Origin: Tardiphaga sp. vice304
Lineage (GTDB): Bacteria; Pseudomonadota; Alphaproteobacteria; Rhizobiales; Xanthobacteraceae
DNA: 64,000 nucleotides
Assembly: GCF_007018905.1 (NCBI RefSeq)
Contig: NZ_CP041402.1
Coordinates: 3,894,001 to 3,958,000, forward strand
Reading direction: 5' to 3'
In this document: one piece after another, positions 43,623 to 51,835 of the stretch
Layout: each line of letters opens with the position of its first letter
Position numbering within the stretch: the first letter of the stretch is position 1
Notes under the pieces: generated by a model
Told to the model about the DNA's origin: nothing
The model's input: the letters and a program-made list of their open reading frames with translations, nothing else
Database searches by the model: none
Made by a program: the position numbers and the translations under genes

Positions 43623-45263
43623 TCAATAGAAGCTCAGCGTCACCGTCTCGACCGTGAACGGGTTGCTGGCCTGCGACCCGGCACAGACCAATACGACCGT
43701 CATGTCCACCGCGCCCGGGCCTGGTGTCGGCACGTTGACGGTGGTGCTGGCGGGAATGTTGGCGCCCCACACGCTCATGCCCGTGGTCACCCAGGAGGGG
43801 ATCGGCGCACCGGTATAGAAGGTCGCCTGCCAATTGCCCGTCTCGCCGAAAACAGCGACGATGTTTCCCGGCACACATTGGGTCAAAGCATCGATCAGCG
43901 TGCCGCTGCCATTCGGCCCGGGCGTGGCGACGAGGGAATAGACCGGAAATGCCATGATGGGGAATTGATAGGGGCTGTAGAAGACACTCGTCGTCCCCGT
44001 TGCCGCCGGATTGAAAGTGGCCCCGTATTGGTAGAGCCCGGTCAGCTTGACCTGCTGCTCATCATTGAATTCAAAATAATTGTAGCCCATCAGATAGGTG
44101 CTGCTGCTCGCTGTGCCGGCGCTGTTCTGGGCCAGATAGCTTTCAAGATCGGTCACCTGCCCCACCGCCGCAACCGCCTGATCCGCAGGCTCGGGAAAAG
44201 CGGTACGGTTGGGGGTGAACAACTCCATCAGCAGCAACGGAACCGTGCAATCCGCGCCAGGCCAAGGGGAAGCGCCGGAATCGTACAGCGCCAGCGTCGC
44301 GGCCAGGGTGTTGCCGAAAGGAGTTGCCGTCGAGACCTGGCTGATATTCGTGCTGTTATAGTAATACTGCTCCCAGGCGGGATCCGCAGCCTTGAGCCCG
44401 GTCACGGCCACGTCGAAACTGCTGTGGCCATCCATTTCCGTGGGCGTCTGCTGGTTGGCGGCCACGCCGGCGATGAGGCAGTTGAACCAGCTCCCGATGC
44501 CCAGGCCCTGGTCGCCATTGGAGAAGGTGGCGGTCGAAGGCACCACCGGCGTTGCACCATTCACCGCCGGGCTGCCGTCCGGACCGGGGCTGCCGCCGTT
44601 GATCTGCTGGTGCAAATTCACGATCCACCAGATGGTGCGGTACAAGAAGCTGGATGGCGTGGTCTGGCCGTTCAAACCCTGGCCAATATCGCCCTCATTT
44701 CCGACATCAATGGAATGAACGGCAGAATGTATCTTGCCGGTCGTCGGGTCCGTCACGCTGGCGACGAACTGGCTGAAATCCGTCTGAATGGCTGCAGGTG
44801 CATTCGCAAAATCGTAGTTCGACGGAAGCGGCGCCGGGGTAAAATTCCAGGCATTGGGATCATCCGATAGAAACCAGTCGGACACCGGTACAACGACCTT
44901 GAGGCCAAAGCCGGCAGCGGCATCGAGGAAGTTGATGTGGTCCAGTCCGACATTGGATGTTGCTGTCGTGCCCCGGGCCATATCCCAGTTATACAGGCGA
45001 ACGAGGTTGAGCCCCGCATCAGCGATGATTTGCAGATCGTTGCGATAGTTGTTGCCGTTGTCGGTCGGGAGGCTGGTGTCGCCGCCTGGAGCGGCCATGA
45101 AATTGGCCGCCCATAGCGACTGAAAGGCATCGTTGGCGAAATCCGAATCGCCGGTCTGCGTCGCTCCGGCCCCCACCACCCATGCCGTCCAGGTCGGGCT
45201 GTAATCAACCCCGCGCCAGACAGGCCCGGCATACTTTGACTGGCTGGTGTCTGCCGTTGTCAT
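43623..45263 (-). CDS. Putative TIM-barrel glycoside hydrolase (beta-glucanase-like)
   Basis: This 546-aa protein begins with what looks like a (beta/alpha)8 glycosidase: YAGPVWRGVDYSPTWTAWVV, IADAGLNLVRLYNWDMARGT, then HSIDVGNEGDIGQGLNG with a candidate acid/base Glu after Asn, and LLLMELFTPNRTAFPEPAD with a candidate nucleophile Glu. It loosely recalls GH17/GH5-type glucanases; I cannot name the family. A beta-rich C-terminal part follows. No signal peptide is visible. ATG 45263 has GGGGAG 6 nt upstream. Base composition is lower in GC than its neighbours and its upstream region is AT-rich, suggesting transfer. Confidence 0.8.
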   Translation of the reverse strand: MTTADTSQSKYAGPVWRGVDYSPTWTAWVVGAGATQTGDSDFANDAFQSLWAANFMAAPGGDTSLPTDNGNNYRNDLQIIADAGLNLVRLYNWDMARGTTATSNVGLDHINFLDAAAGFGLKVVVPVSDWFLSDDPNAWNFTPAPLPSNYDFANAPAAIQTDFSQFVASVTDPTTGKIHSAVHSIDVGNEGDIGQGLNGQTTPSSFLYRTIWWIVNLHQQINGGSPGPDGSPAVNGATPVVPSTATFSNGDQGLGIGSWFNCLIAGVAANQQTPTEMDGHSSFDVAVTGLKAADPAWEQYYYNSTNISQVSTATPFGNTLAATLALYDSGASPWPGADCTVPLLLMELFTPNRTAFPEPADQAVAAVGQVTDLESYLAQNSAGTASSSTYLMGYNYFEFNDEQQVKLTGLYQYGATFNPAATGTTSVFYSPYQFPIMAFPVYSLVATPGPNGSGTLIDALTQCVPGNIVAVFGETGNWQATFYTGAPIPSWVTTGMSVWGANIPASTTVNVPTPGPGAVDMTVVLVCAGSQASNPFTVETVTLSFY

Positions 45264-45301
45264 GCGCGCTCCCCGGTTCGATCGCCGCACGTCAATCATG
45301 G

Positions 45302-45324
45302 ATTTACAATCAGAGATTGTAAAT
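45302..45324. promoter_or_regulatory. Perfect 10-bp inverted repeat upstream of the glycosidase, near a TATAAT box
   Basis: ATTTACAATC-AGA-GATTGTAAAT is a perfect palindrome 39-61 bp upstream of the glycosidase start. On the minus strand a consensus TATAAT (45344-45349) lies 20 bp upstream of it, so the repeat falls just downstream of a likely transcription start, a repressor-type position. No regulator gene is adjacent. Confidence 0.6.
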
Positions 45325-45828
45325 AGTATTTCTAGCATCTTCTATTATAGTGATATCTGCGGCAGCGCACGAGCGGCCCGATGCATTGCGACGCTGAATC
45401 CGGATACGATACGCATCGCCGGTTCAGCGACCAAACGCCAAAAAGAAAAAGGGAGAGCGCTGAGACGCCCCCCCTTCACCTGGATCGATCTTTCCGCGGA
45501 TGCCTGCCCGGGATCCGAATTGCCCCGTCCCAGGCATCGCGCGCGATGACCAAACCTGTTGTCAGCCACCCTGGTATCAACCGCGGCGCCTCATCAAGGT
45601 ACCGCGCCGATGTGTAGTACGCGACCATACTACGCGAACACCAGCGCTACGCCACCATCATGCTTAAATAAACGTTAACATCTGCAATTAAAGTTAACGC
45701 CGTGGAAAACGCGGCTGCGGCATGGACGATGCAATGTCTGACCTGCACAAGATGTAGCGGGCACGAGGTGCCTGGATTCGGGACAGAAATGTCCCGCACG
45801 GACCATTTGCCGGTCAAGGCGAGCGTTG
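45325..45828. other. Long intergenic region, no gene recognised
   Basis: About 500 bp lie between the glycosidase promoter and the PAS_5 gene. The DNA contains AT-rich patches (TTAAATAAACGTTAACATC) uncommon in this genome and, near the right end, GGCAAATGG/CGGGACAGAAATGTCCCG, a good small dyad at about 45778-45795. Frames of 60-80 codons exist on both strands but none looks like a protein. Confidence 0.5.
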
Positions 45829-46386
45829 ATGAAGCATCCATCCAGCAAAGAGTTCTTTGCCTATTGGGACGACAAGCGCGGCGACGCGCGCGCCCCGGAG
45901 CGCAGCGACATCGAGCCCGGTCCGGTGCGCGAACTGCTCGGCGATATTTTCGTGTTGTCTTACGACAAGCCGGCCGGTTTCCCGTTCCGCGTCGCCGGCA
46001 CGCGGGTCTGCGCCCTGCTCGACCGCGACCTCAAGGGCCAGGCGTTCCCGATGCTGTTTGCGCCGGACAACCGTCGCGACATTGAAGAGATCGTCACCGT
46101 GGTGGCCGAGGAACTGCTGGCGGCCGTGGCCGGCGTCACCGCGGTGACCGACGACGGCCGCAAGGTGCAACTGGAACTGCTGCTACTGCCGTTCAACATG
46201 CGCGCCCACACCCCGACCAGCCTGACCGGCCTGCTGGCGCCGCTCGGCGAGGCCGGCGGCCGGCTCGGCTATTTCAGCCTGACCTCGTTCCGCTATCTCG
46301 CCCACCCGCCGCAACGCTTCGCACCGCGCGCGCTGCGCAAGCTGAAGGTCGCCCACGGACTGATGATCTATGAGGGGCTGCGTTGA
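45829..46386 (+). CDS. PAS domain-containing protein (PAS_5 family)
   Basis: This 185-aa protein matches the alphaproteobacterial PAS_5 family: SKEFFAYWDDKRGDARAPER, SDIEPGPVRELLGDIFVLSY, PFRVAGTRVCALLDRDLKGQ, AFPMLFAPDNRRDIEEIV. It is a single sensory domain with no output domain. Family members sit beside PilZ genes in related genomes, as here. ATG 45829 is chosen over the TTG just before it. Confidence 0.9.
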   Translation: MKHPSSKEFFAYWDDKRGDARAPERSDIEPGPVRELLGDIFVLSYDKPAGFPFRVAGTRVCALLDRDLKGQAFPMLFAPDNRRDIEEIVTVVAEELLAAVAGVTAVTDDGRKVQLELLLLPFNMRAHTPTSLTGLLAPLGEAGGRLGYFSLTSFRYLAHPPQRFAPRALRKLKVAHGLMIYEGLR

Positions 46387-46514
46387 GCGATCCGGTCTGG
46401 CGTCGCGCGCCGTCTTCACACCCATCGGCGATGAAACGACGTGATTGCTAACGCATCATTAACCCTGAGCCACGTAGAGTTGTGTTACCCTCGACCCGCT
46501 GACCGGCACGGCAT

Positions 46515-47129
46515 ATGGCGCTCGCGCAACCACGATCGATTCTGCCCGCGGCAGAAGAAAAGCGACGTTTCCAGCGCGTGAAGGTCCACCTTCTCGGCCG
46601 CTACATGCTGCCGGACCGCCGCGAGTTTCCCTGCCAGGTGATCAATATGTCGCCTGGCGGCCTGGCCCTGCTCGGCCCCGGCATCGGCAATATCGGCGAT
46701 CGCGTGATCGCCTATCTCGATCATATCGGCCGCGTCGAAGGCAAGGTGACCCGCATCATCGACAATGGCTTTGCGATGACCGTCGGCGCCACCCCGCGCA
46801 AGCGCGACAAGCTGGCGGCGCAGCTGACCTGGCTTGCCAACCGCGACATCCTCAACCTGCCGGAAGACCGCCGCCACGACCGTATCGTGCCGCGCAACCC
46901 GATCTGCGTCCTCACGCTCGAGGACAGCACCCAGATGACCTGCCGGATCATCGACCTGTCGCTGTCCGGCGCCGCCATCGCGGCGGAGAAGCGTCCGCCG
47001 CTGCACAGCCATGTGTCGCTCGGCCGGGTGCAGTCCCGCGTCGTCCGCCATCTCGAGGAAGGCTTCGCGATCGAGTTCATTCACGAGCAGCTCGCCGAGA
47101 CACTGGAAGACAGCGTCAACGCCGGGTAA
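46515..47129 (+). CDS. PilZ domain-containing protein
   Basis: This 204-aa protein binds c-di-GMP in its PilZ domain: the RxxxR motif is in EEKRRFQRVKVHLLGRYMLP and the following NxSxGG in QVINMSPGGLALLGPG. A second, more divergent PilZ-like half follows (RRHDRIVPRNPICVLTLEDS, RIIDLSLSGAAIAAEKRPPL). No membrane or output domain is present. It lies 128 bp after the PAS_5 gene on the same strand and is followed by a terminator. Confidence 0.93.
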   Translation: MALAQPRSILPAAEEKRRFQRVKVHLLGRYMLPDRREFPCQVINMSPGGLALLGPGIGNIGDRVIAYLDHIGRVEGKVTRIIDNGFAMTVGATPRKRDKLAAQLTWLANRDILNLPEDRRHDRIVPRNPICVLTLEDSTQMTCRIIDLSLSGAAIAAEKRPPLHSHVSLGRVQSRVVRHLEEGFAIEFIHEQLAETLEDSVNAG

Positions 47130-47168
47130 ACGACCAAGCCTCCCTGACCCCAATCTGGTTGCGATTGA

Positions 47169-47201
47169 AAGGCGGTATCCCTGTCCCGGGATACCGCCTT
47201 C
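47169..47201 (+). terminator. Rho-independent terminator after the PilZ gene
   Basis: AAGGCGGTATCCC and GGGATACCGCCTT form a 13-bp perfect stem with a 4-6 nt loop, followed by CTTC. The remaining 258 bp to the next gene hold its promoter region; nothing else is recognised there. Confidence 0.88.
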
Positions 47202-47459
47202 TTCATGTTTGACAACTGCCTTACCCGTTAACGCCGAGCCACGGTTGCGCCGCAAAGCCGCCATTTCCCGGCGCGGCGTGCTTAATGCGTAAAGTTTGAA
47301 TCAAATCGGCAAGGTTAAATTCGGCTCCAGAAAGCCCGAACTATAGTTTCGAAAACGTAGCGTGTTTGAAGCGTATTCGTCTCAATTGTAGTTGGCCGAT
47401 TTAGCGGCGCCGCAAAGCCTCTGTGCAAAACATGGTCCCAACAAGAAACGGGGGCCACA

Positions 47460-48074
47460 ATGTTTGGTATCACGGGGCGAACTACAGGAATGGCGATTGC
47501 TGCTTTCCTGATCGGATTTTCAGTTACGGCGAATGCCGGCGACGCACGCTATGCAAGCCTGGGCGACACGACGCGCTCGCCGATCGGCTGGATCGAATTC
47601 TGCGCGGACAATCCCGCTGATTGCCGCGGGGCTGCTACCCAAGCGCGCGACATCGTTATCACGCAGACGGCGTGGAAGGATTTGCTGCGCGTCAACCGCT
47701 GGGTCAACGAGACCATCAAGCCGATGACCGATCAGGATCATTGGGGCGTGGTCGAGAAGTGGTCGCTGCCAGACGACGGCTACGGCGATTGCGAAGACTA
47801 CGTGCTGTTGAAGCGCAAGATGCTGATCGATGCGGGCTGGCCGCGCGAGGCACTGCTGATCACCGTGGTACGCGACAAGAAGGGCGACGGACATGCGGTG
47901 CTGACGGTGAAGACCGACAAGGGCGAATACGTGCTCGACAACCAGAATGAGAACGTCGTGTCGTGGACCGAGACCGGCTACCGCTTCGTCAAGCGGCAGT
48001 CGCAGTCCAACCCGAACGTCTGGGTTTCGCTCGGAGACAACCGTCCTGCCGTCGCCACCGCCAGCGCCCGCTGA
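47460..48074 (+). CDS. Transglutaminase-like cysteine peptidase (BTLCP family)
   Basis: This 204-aa secreted protein has a signal peptide (GMAIAAFLIGFSVTANAGDA) and the bacterial transglutaminase-like fold. The catalytic Cys is in GYGDCEDYVLLKRKML, the His in KGDGHAVLTVKTDKGEYVLD and the Asp in VLDNQNENV. In related systems such peptidases cleave large adhesins (LapG type), which fits the two c-di-GMP proteins nearby; no adhesin or LapD homologue is in the window. A strong terminator follows. Confidence 0.92.
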   Translation: MFGITGRTTGMAIAAFLIGFSVTANAGDARYASLGDTTRSPIGWIEFCADNPADCRGAATQARDIVITQTAWKDLLRVNRWVNETIKPMTDQDHWGVVEKWSLPDDGYGDCEDYVLLKRKMLIDAGWPREALLITVVRDKKGDGHAVLTVKTDKGEYVLDNQNENVVSWTETGYRFVKRQSQSNPNVWVSLGDNRPAVATASAR

Positions 48075-48143
48075 TATCGAATTTTTCGAGATACGCGACC
48101 CGGTCACTTCCCCACCCCTCCCCGTCCCAGACCGGATCGCGTG

Positions 48144-48181
48144 CGGCCAGCCTTCCCCCAAGGCTGGCCGCAACTTTTTTT
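48144..48181 (+). terminator. Rho-independent terminator after the BTLCP gene
   Basis: CGGCCAGCCTT and AAGGCTGGCCG form an 11-bp perfect stem with a 5-nt CCCCC-type loop, followed by CAACTTTTTTT. It is the clearest intrinsic terminator in the window. Confidence 0.93.
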
Positions 48182-48225
48182 GGGGGGGACGTCCGATAAG
48201 CGCGACGCGGGCTCGCGCTGCTGGG

Positions 48226-48402
48226 TCAGCGCTTCCGGCGGCCGTCCGGCAAATAGCCAAACCGCGCCAGCGCGCTGGCGGAGATGCGTTTGCCGAACCG
48301 GCGATCGAGTTCGAACAGCAGCCAGACCAGCGCCAGCGTAAGCGCCAATACAATGCCGCAGAACATCAGGGTCAGATGGGGTGCGTCGAGGTTCGCCAGC
48401 AT
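48226..48402 (-). CDS. Small membrane protein, 58 aa
   Basis: This short gene reads MLANLDAPHLTLMFCGIVLA and LTLALVWLLFELDRRFGKRI, then a basic tail (ARFGYLPDGRRKR). It has one long hydrophobic segment (about residues 10-31) and a positively charged C-terminus, the expected inside-positive pattern. It is convergent with the BTLCP gene. Function unknown. Confidence 0.6.
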   Translation of the reverse strand: MLANLDAPHLTLMFCGIVLALTLALVWLLFELDRRFGKRISASALARFGYLPDGRRKR

Positions 48403-48503
48403 CCGGCCATTCTAACACAAGCCGACAAGGCCCGACGCAAAACGGCGCCGGCAGAGGTATGCCGGAGCCGTTGCAAGATCACATCAGCGTGTCTGGAGAG
48501 CGA

Positions 48504-48854
48504 TCACTCGCACACTTCGACCCGCCGCACGCGGTAGCCCGCCGGAGTCATGATCCGACGGCGCACGAGATAGCAGCCACCTTCGTCATCATAGCCGCCA
48601 ATGGCATAGGGATAGCCGCCATATCCGTAGCGGCCGTAGCCGTAGCCGCCGTACAGGCCCGCGCCGGCAAGCCCCAGACCCAGCCCGATGCCGACGCCGC
48701 GACCGCCCCAGCCGCCGCCCCTGAATCCGCCACCGTGGAAACCTCCACCGTGAAAACCGTGGCCGCCATATCCACCGCGCGCGGAAGCCTCGGTCGGCGC
48801 CGCCAAGGCAAGAACCGCCGCGGCCATCATCCCAAACACCATCTTGCGCAACAT
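48504..48854 (-). CDS. Secreted Gly-rich hypothetical protein
   Basis: This 116-aa protein has a signal peptide (LRKMVFGMMAAAVLALAAPT, then EASARG) and a Gly/His/Phe- and Gly/Tyr-rich middle (GGHGFHGGGFHGGGFRGGGW; YGGYGYGRYGYGGYPYAIGG). A short ordered end carries two Cys (EGGCYLVRRRIMTPAGYRVR, VEVCE). It is a common rhizobial envelope type; function unknown. ATG 48854 has GGAGA 7 nt upstream. Confidence 0.78.
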   Translation of the reverse strand: MLRKMVFGMMAAAVLALAAPTEASARGGYGGHGFHGGGFHGGGFRGGGWGGRGVGIGLGLGLAGAGLYGGYGYGRYGYGGYPYAIGGYDDEGGCYLVRRRIMTPAGYRVRRVEVCE

Positions 48855-48987
48855 CACCATTCTCCAACACATCCGCTACGGTAGATTTGTATCGGTTAGA
48901 TAGGATCGTTGCGACGAATAGCTATGCGATCGGGCCGCGGGCCGCTCACATCCGCGCTACCGCGCTGCGCTCGACGGCCGTCGCCGT

Positions 48988-49287
48988 TCAACAGCCCTTG
49001 CAGATGCTTTTCACCTTGCGATCGACGGCACGGTCCTGGGCATCGACGTTGGCGTCGCCCGTGGCCGGCTTGCCGTCCACCGCAGGCGCCCCCCCGGGCC
49101 CCGCGCCGGTCGTCCGGCCCATGCCGCCGCTCGAATTCGCCGTGCCGGCGCTGTTGGTGCCCGCCGCACCACCCGTCGCGCCTCCCGATGCGCCACCGGC
49201 GCCCCCACCGGTCTGGGCAAAAGCCGCCATGGACGACAGTAGAACGGCAACAGCGGCGAAAATCATTGGCTTGGAGGCTTTGAACAT
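48988..49287 (-). CDS. Secreted Gly/Ala/Ser-rich hypothetical protein
   Basis: This 99-aa protein has a signal peptide (SKPMIFAAVAVLLSSMAAFA) and a low-complexity Gly/Ala/Thr/Ser body. The end, AVDRKVKSICKGC, carries two Cys and resembles a conserved tail. GGAGATTCC lies just before the start. Function unknown. Confidence 0.72.
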   Translation of the reverse strand: MFKASKPMIFAAVAVLLSSMAAFAQTGGGAGGASGGATGGAAGTNSAGTANSSGGMGRTTGAGPGGAPAVDGKPATGDANVDAQDRAVDRKVKSICKGC

Positions 49288-49398
49288 CGGAATCTCCTTT
49301 GCACGCCAACCGCGTCATCGGGCGCAGGTTCCCGATCGGAACAAAATCTTGCCGAAGGGTTTGAACTCAGTGTGTAAAGCGTTGCGTGGAGTTTCCCG

Positions 49399-49680
49399 AT
49401 GTCGTGGGACAAGCAGTTTCGAGAGCCGATCGAGGTGCCGGATGGCGCCGTGCTGGTCAGTCTGCGCGACGCAGGCGCCTACATCACGCGGCTGCCGGCA
49501 GCCGAGCATGAGGCGGAGGAATGGCAGACCGCGATGCACTGCCTGATCGAGGCGGCCGATCACGGGGGTCCGGTCAGTTTTGCCAGGCTCGGCGTGGCGC
49601 AGGCGCTGAACCGTCGTGTCGATAAGGTCTATGATAAGTCGAGAAAACAGCCGCATTGGCGACAGTCGCCCCGTATGTAA
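49399..49680 (+). CDS. DUF982 domain-containing protein
   Basis: This 93-aa protein follows the DUF982 pattern typical of Rhizobiales: FREPIEVPDGAVLVSLRDAG, AYITRLPAAEHEAEEWQTAM, HCLIEAADHGGPVSFARLGV. Family members are numerous, small and of unknown function. It starts MSWDKQF at ATG 49399. It precedes the RMF-like gene by 56 nt on the same strand. Confidence 0.9.
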   Translation: MSWDKQFREPIEVPDGAVLVSLRDAGAYITRLPAAEHEAEEWQTAMHCLIEAADHGGPVSFARLGVAQALNRRVDKVYDKSRKQPHWRQSPRM

Positions 49681-49736
49681 GACATCCGTTTGCGCGAAAG
49701 AATGATCCGACCACCCGAGTGACAGGAAGGCATCCC

Positions 49737-49907
49737 ATGACCGATCCCGAACGAGACCCCACTGACGAAGGCGAGCGCGCCGCCCGCGACGGAATTCCGG
49801 CCGAGGCCAATCCATATCAGGATGGCAGCCAGGAACATGCATTATGGAGCGCCGGCCACGAACGCATAGCCGTCGCCATGGAAGCTCAGGAGTCGGAGGG
49901 CACGTAG
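49737..49907 (+). CDS. Small protein resembling ribosome modulation factor / CrpP family
   Basis: This 56-aa protein reads MTDPERDPTDEGERAARDGI and AEANPYQDGSQEHALWSAGH. The pattern of a Gly-x-x-Ala helix, then ANPY, an acidic turn and Leu-Trp-x-x-Gly-His/Trp resembles the RMF/CrpP fold, which in RMF inactivates ribosomes by forming 100S dimers. ATG 49737 has AGGAAGG upstream. The resemblance rests on a short motif and needs a profile search. Confidence 0.65.
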   Translation: MTDPERDPTDEGERAARDGIPAEANPYQDGSQEHALWSAGHERIAVAMEAQESEGT

Positions 49908-49979
49908 CCCTCATGCTTCTTCATCATGCGGTCGCCACGCGGCAGCGCGCCTGTCGCGTGGCGATGATAAGAAATCCCG

Positions 49980-50510
49980 TCAGCCGATTTTCTTCATGCC
50001 CTGTTTGAACCGCGGGCCATTCGCCGCGTAGAATTTCGCGGCGCTGCCCATCGCAGCGATCTGCTCGGGCGACAGCGTACGAACGACGCGTGCGGGCGCG
50101 CCGATGATCAGCGAATTTTCCGGAAACTGCTTTCCTTCGGTGATCACCGCGCCCGCACCGACCACGCTGTTGCGGCCGATCACCGCGCCGTTCATCACGA
50201 TCGACCCCATGCCGATCAACGCGCCGTCCTCGATGGTGCAGCCATGCAGGATGACGTTGTGCCCGATCGTGCAGTTGGTGCCGATGGTCAGCGGGAATCC
50301 CTTGTCGGTGTGGCAGGTGCAGTTGTCCTGCACGTTGGAGCCCTCGCCGATCTCGATCCATTCATTGTCGCCGCGCAGTACGGCGCCGAACCAGACGCTG
50401 GCGGCAGCTTTCAGACGGATCTTGCCGATCACCTCTGCGCTGTCGGCGATAAAAAAATTGCCGTCGGCGGGAAGTTCGGGGCCCTGCCCGTCGAGTTCGT
50501 AGATCGCCAT
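49980..50510 (-). CDS. Gamma carbonic anhydrase family protein
   Basis: This 176-aa left-handed beta-helix protein has hexapeptide repeats throughout (SVWFGAVLRGDNEWIEIGEG, IEDGALIGMGSIVMNGAVIG). The three zinc-binding His are visible in NCTCHTDKG, CTIGHNVILHGC. It is the compact YrdA/PaaY-like type; some members hydrate CO2, others have different activity. ATG 50510 is chosen over a much longer upstream frame because GGGAGAA precedes it. Confidence 0.93.
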   Translation of the reverse strand: MAIYELDGQGPELPADGNFFIADSAEVIGKIRLKAAASVWFGAVLRGDNEWIEIGEGSNVQDNCTCHTDKGFPLTIGTNCTIGHNVILHGCTIEDGALIGMGSIVMNGAVIGRNSVVGAGAVITEGKQFPENSLIIGAPARVVRTLSPEQIAAMGSAAKFYAANGPRFKQGMKKIG

Positions 50511-50557
50511 GGTTTCTTGTTCTCCCTTTCGGGAGACCTTGGCATGGATTGCAGCGA

Positions 50558-50890
50558 TTATGCCAGCAGGCCCAGGGCCCGCAGCGTCATGACCACGAAC
50601 GTGCCGGACATCAGGCTCCAGAAGCCGGCCAGCACGGTCGCCATCATCACGAACCGGATGCGATATTGCTGGACCACGCGGCGGCCGAGCAGCGTGTTGC
50701 GCATGATGATGAAGGGCGCGGCGAACACCAGGAATGGCACGGCGGCGAAGGCCGTGGGCCTGGCGCGATGCTGCAGCAGCGCGAAGCCGGCGGGGCGCTG
50801 AAGCAGCGCCTGATATCCGCTGGTCAGCAGGCCCGCCAGTGCGAAGCCGATGCACAGCTCAAACAGGGAATTCAACGCTTGCGGCGACAT
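50558..50890 (-). CDS. Hypothetical membrane protein with four helices
   Basis: This 110-aa protein has about three to four transmembrane segments (LFELCIGFALAGLLTSGYQA, PTAFAAVPFLVFAAPFIIM, FVMMATVLAGFWSLMSGTFV) separated by Arg-rich loops. I do not recognise a characterised family. It lies 48 nt before the carbonic anhydrase gene on the same strand and may be co-transcribed with it. Confidence 0.78.
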   Translation of the reverse strand: MSPQALNSLFELCIGFALAGLLTSGYQALLQRPAGFALLQHRARPTAFAAVPFLVFAAPFIIMRNTLLGRRVVQQYRIRFVMMATVLAGFWSLMSGTFVVMTLRALGLLA

Positions 50891-51094
50891 CGAGGATCTT
50901 TCCTACACACGACAACGCGCCTTGATCGCAAAATCCAGGGTTCTGCGCCACGACATCCTTAATGGAAGGTTAATGCGCGACCTTGGTGCAATCCATGGCT
51001 ACCACTCCTGGCGAATAAATCGCCCCGGCGTTAACCCTGTGCTGGGGGTTTTGCGGTTGATTGGCGCCAGGTTCTGTCTCTTACCTGCGTACCC

Positions 51095-51805
51095 ATGACC
51101 CTCACCTATCCGACCCAATCCCCGATACGGCGACGCCGCCGCAAGTCCCGCAGCCACCTCGTTCCGGTCATGATCGGCGCGGCACTGGCGTTCGGCGCGA
51201 TCGCGCTGATCGGCTATCTCTTGTGGCCGACCTGGCAGAGCGCTCGCGCCGGCGATCCCGACCGGATCCCGGTCAGCGTCGGCGGCACGCTGTTCAACGT
51301 CGACAGCCACGCGTTTCGCCGCAAGGTGCAGAAGCACTCGGGCCCGCAGGAACGCGTCGATCTGAGCTATCTGTATCCGTCGCTGCAGGCCACCGACGTG
51401 CCACGCCATGTCAGCGTCGAGGCGTTCGAGGAGGCACCGCAGCCGATCGACCGCATCTTCCTGTCGATCTCGGCACATCATGACGTGATGTCGCCGGAGA
51501 CGCGGCTGCGCACGATCTATCCGCGCTACAGCGATCAGGTCATGGCGCCGCAGGACGGACTGGCGACGCGGCCATTTCGCGATGCCACGCCCTACAGCAA
51601 CGAAGACCTGTTTATCGGGAATGAGTCCGCTCTGGTGGCGCGTTGCACCCGCGACGGCAAGACGCCCGGCATGTGCCTGAGCGAACGCCGCATCAACGGC
51701 GCCGATCTCAGCTTCCGCTTCCCGCGCGCATGGCTGGCGCAATGGCGCGACGTCGGCGAAGCGATGGACACGCTGACGACGCAGCTGGCGGGTCCGCGGG
51801 GGTAG
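51095..51805 (+). CDS. Hypothetical membrane-anchored protein
   Basis: This 236-aa protein has a basic N-terminus (IRRRRRKSRSHLVPVM) and one transmembrane helix (IGAALAFGAIALIGYLLWPT, about residues 26-46). A periplasmic domain follows with no motif I know (ISVGGTLFNV-like PVSVGGTLFNVDSHAFRRKV; IFLSISAHHDVMSPETRLRT; CTRDGKTPGMCLSERRINGA). The two Cys could form a disulfide. Function unknown. Confidence 0.82.
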   Translation: MTLTYPTQSPIRRRRRKSRSHLVPVMIGAALAFGAIALIGYLLWPTWQSARAGDPDRIPVSVGGTLFNVDSHAFRRKVQKHSGPQERVDLSYLYPSLQATDVPRHVSVEAFEEAPQPIDRIFLSISAHHDVMSPETRLRTIYPRYSDQVMAPQDGLATRPFRDATPYSNEDLFIGNESALVARCTRDGKTPGMCLSERRINGADLSFRFPRAWLAQWRDVGEAMDTLTTQLAGPRG

Positions 51806-51835
51806 CATTGGGGGAACGGACGGCGGTCGTAACAT

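Noticed and set aside
45381..45617. 78-codon frame in the intergenic region upstream of the PAS_5 gene
   Set aside because: No family similarity, no ribosome-binding site and atypical composition; treated as non-coding.
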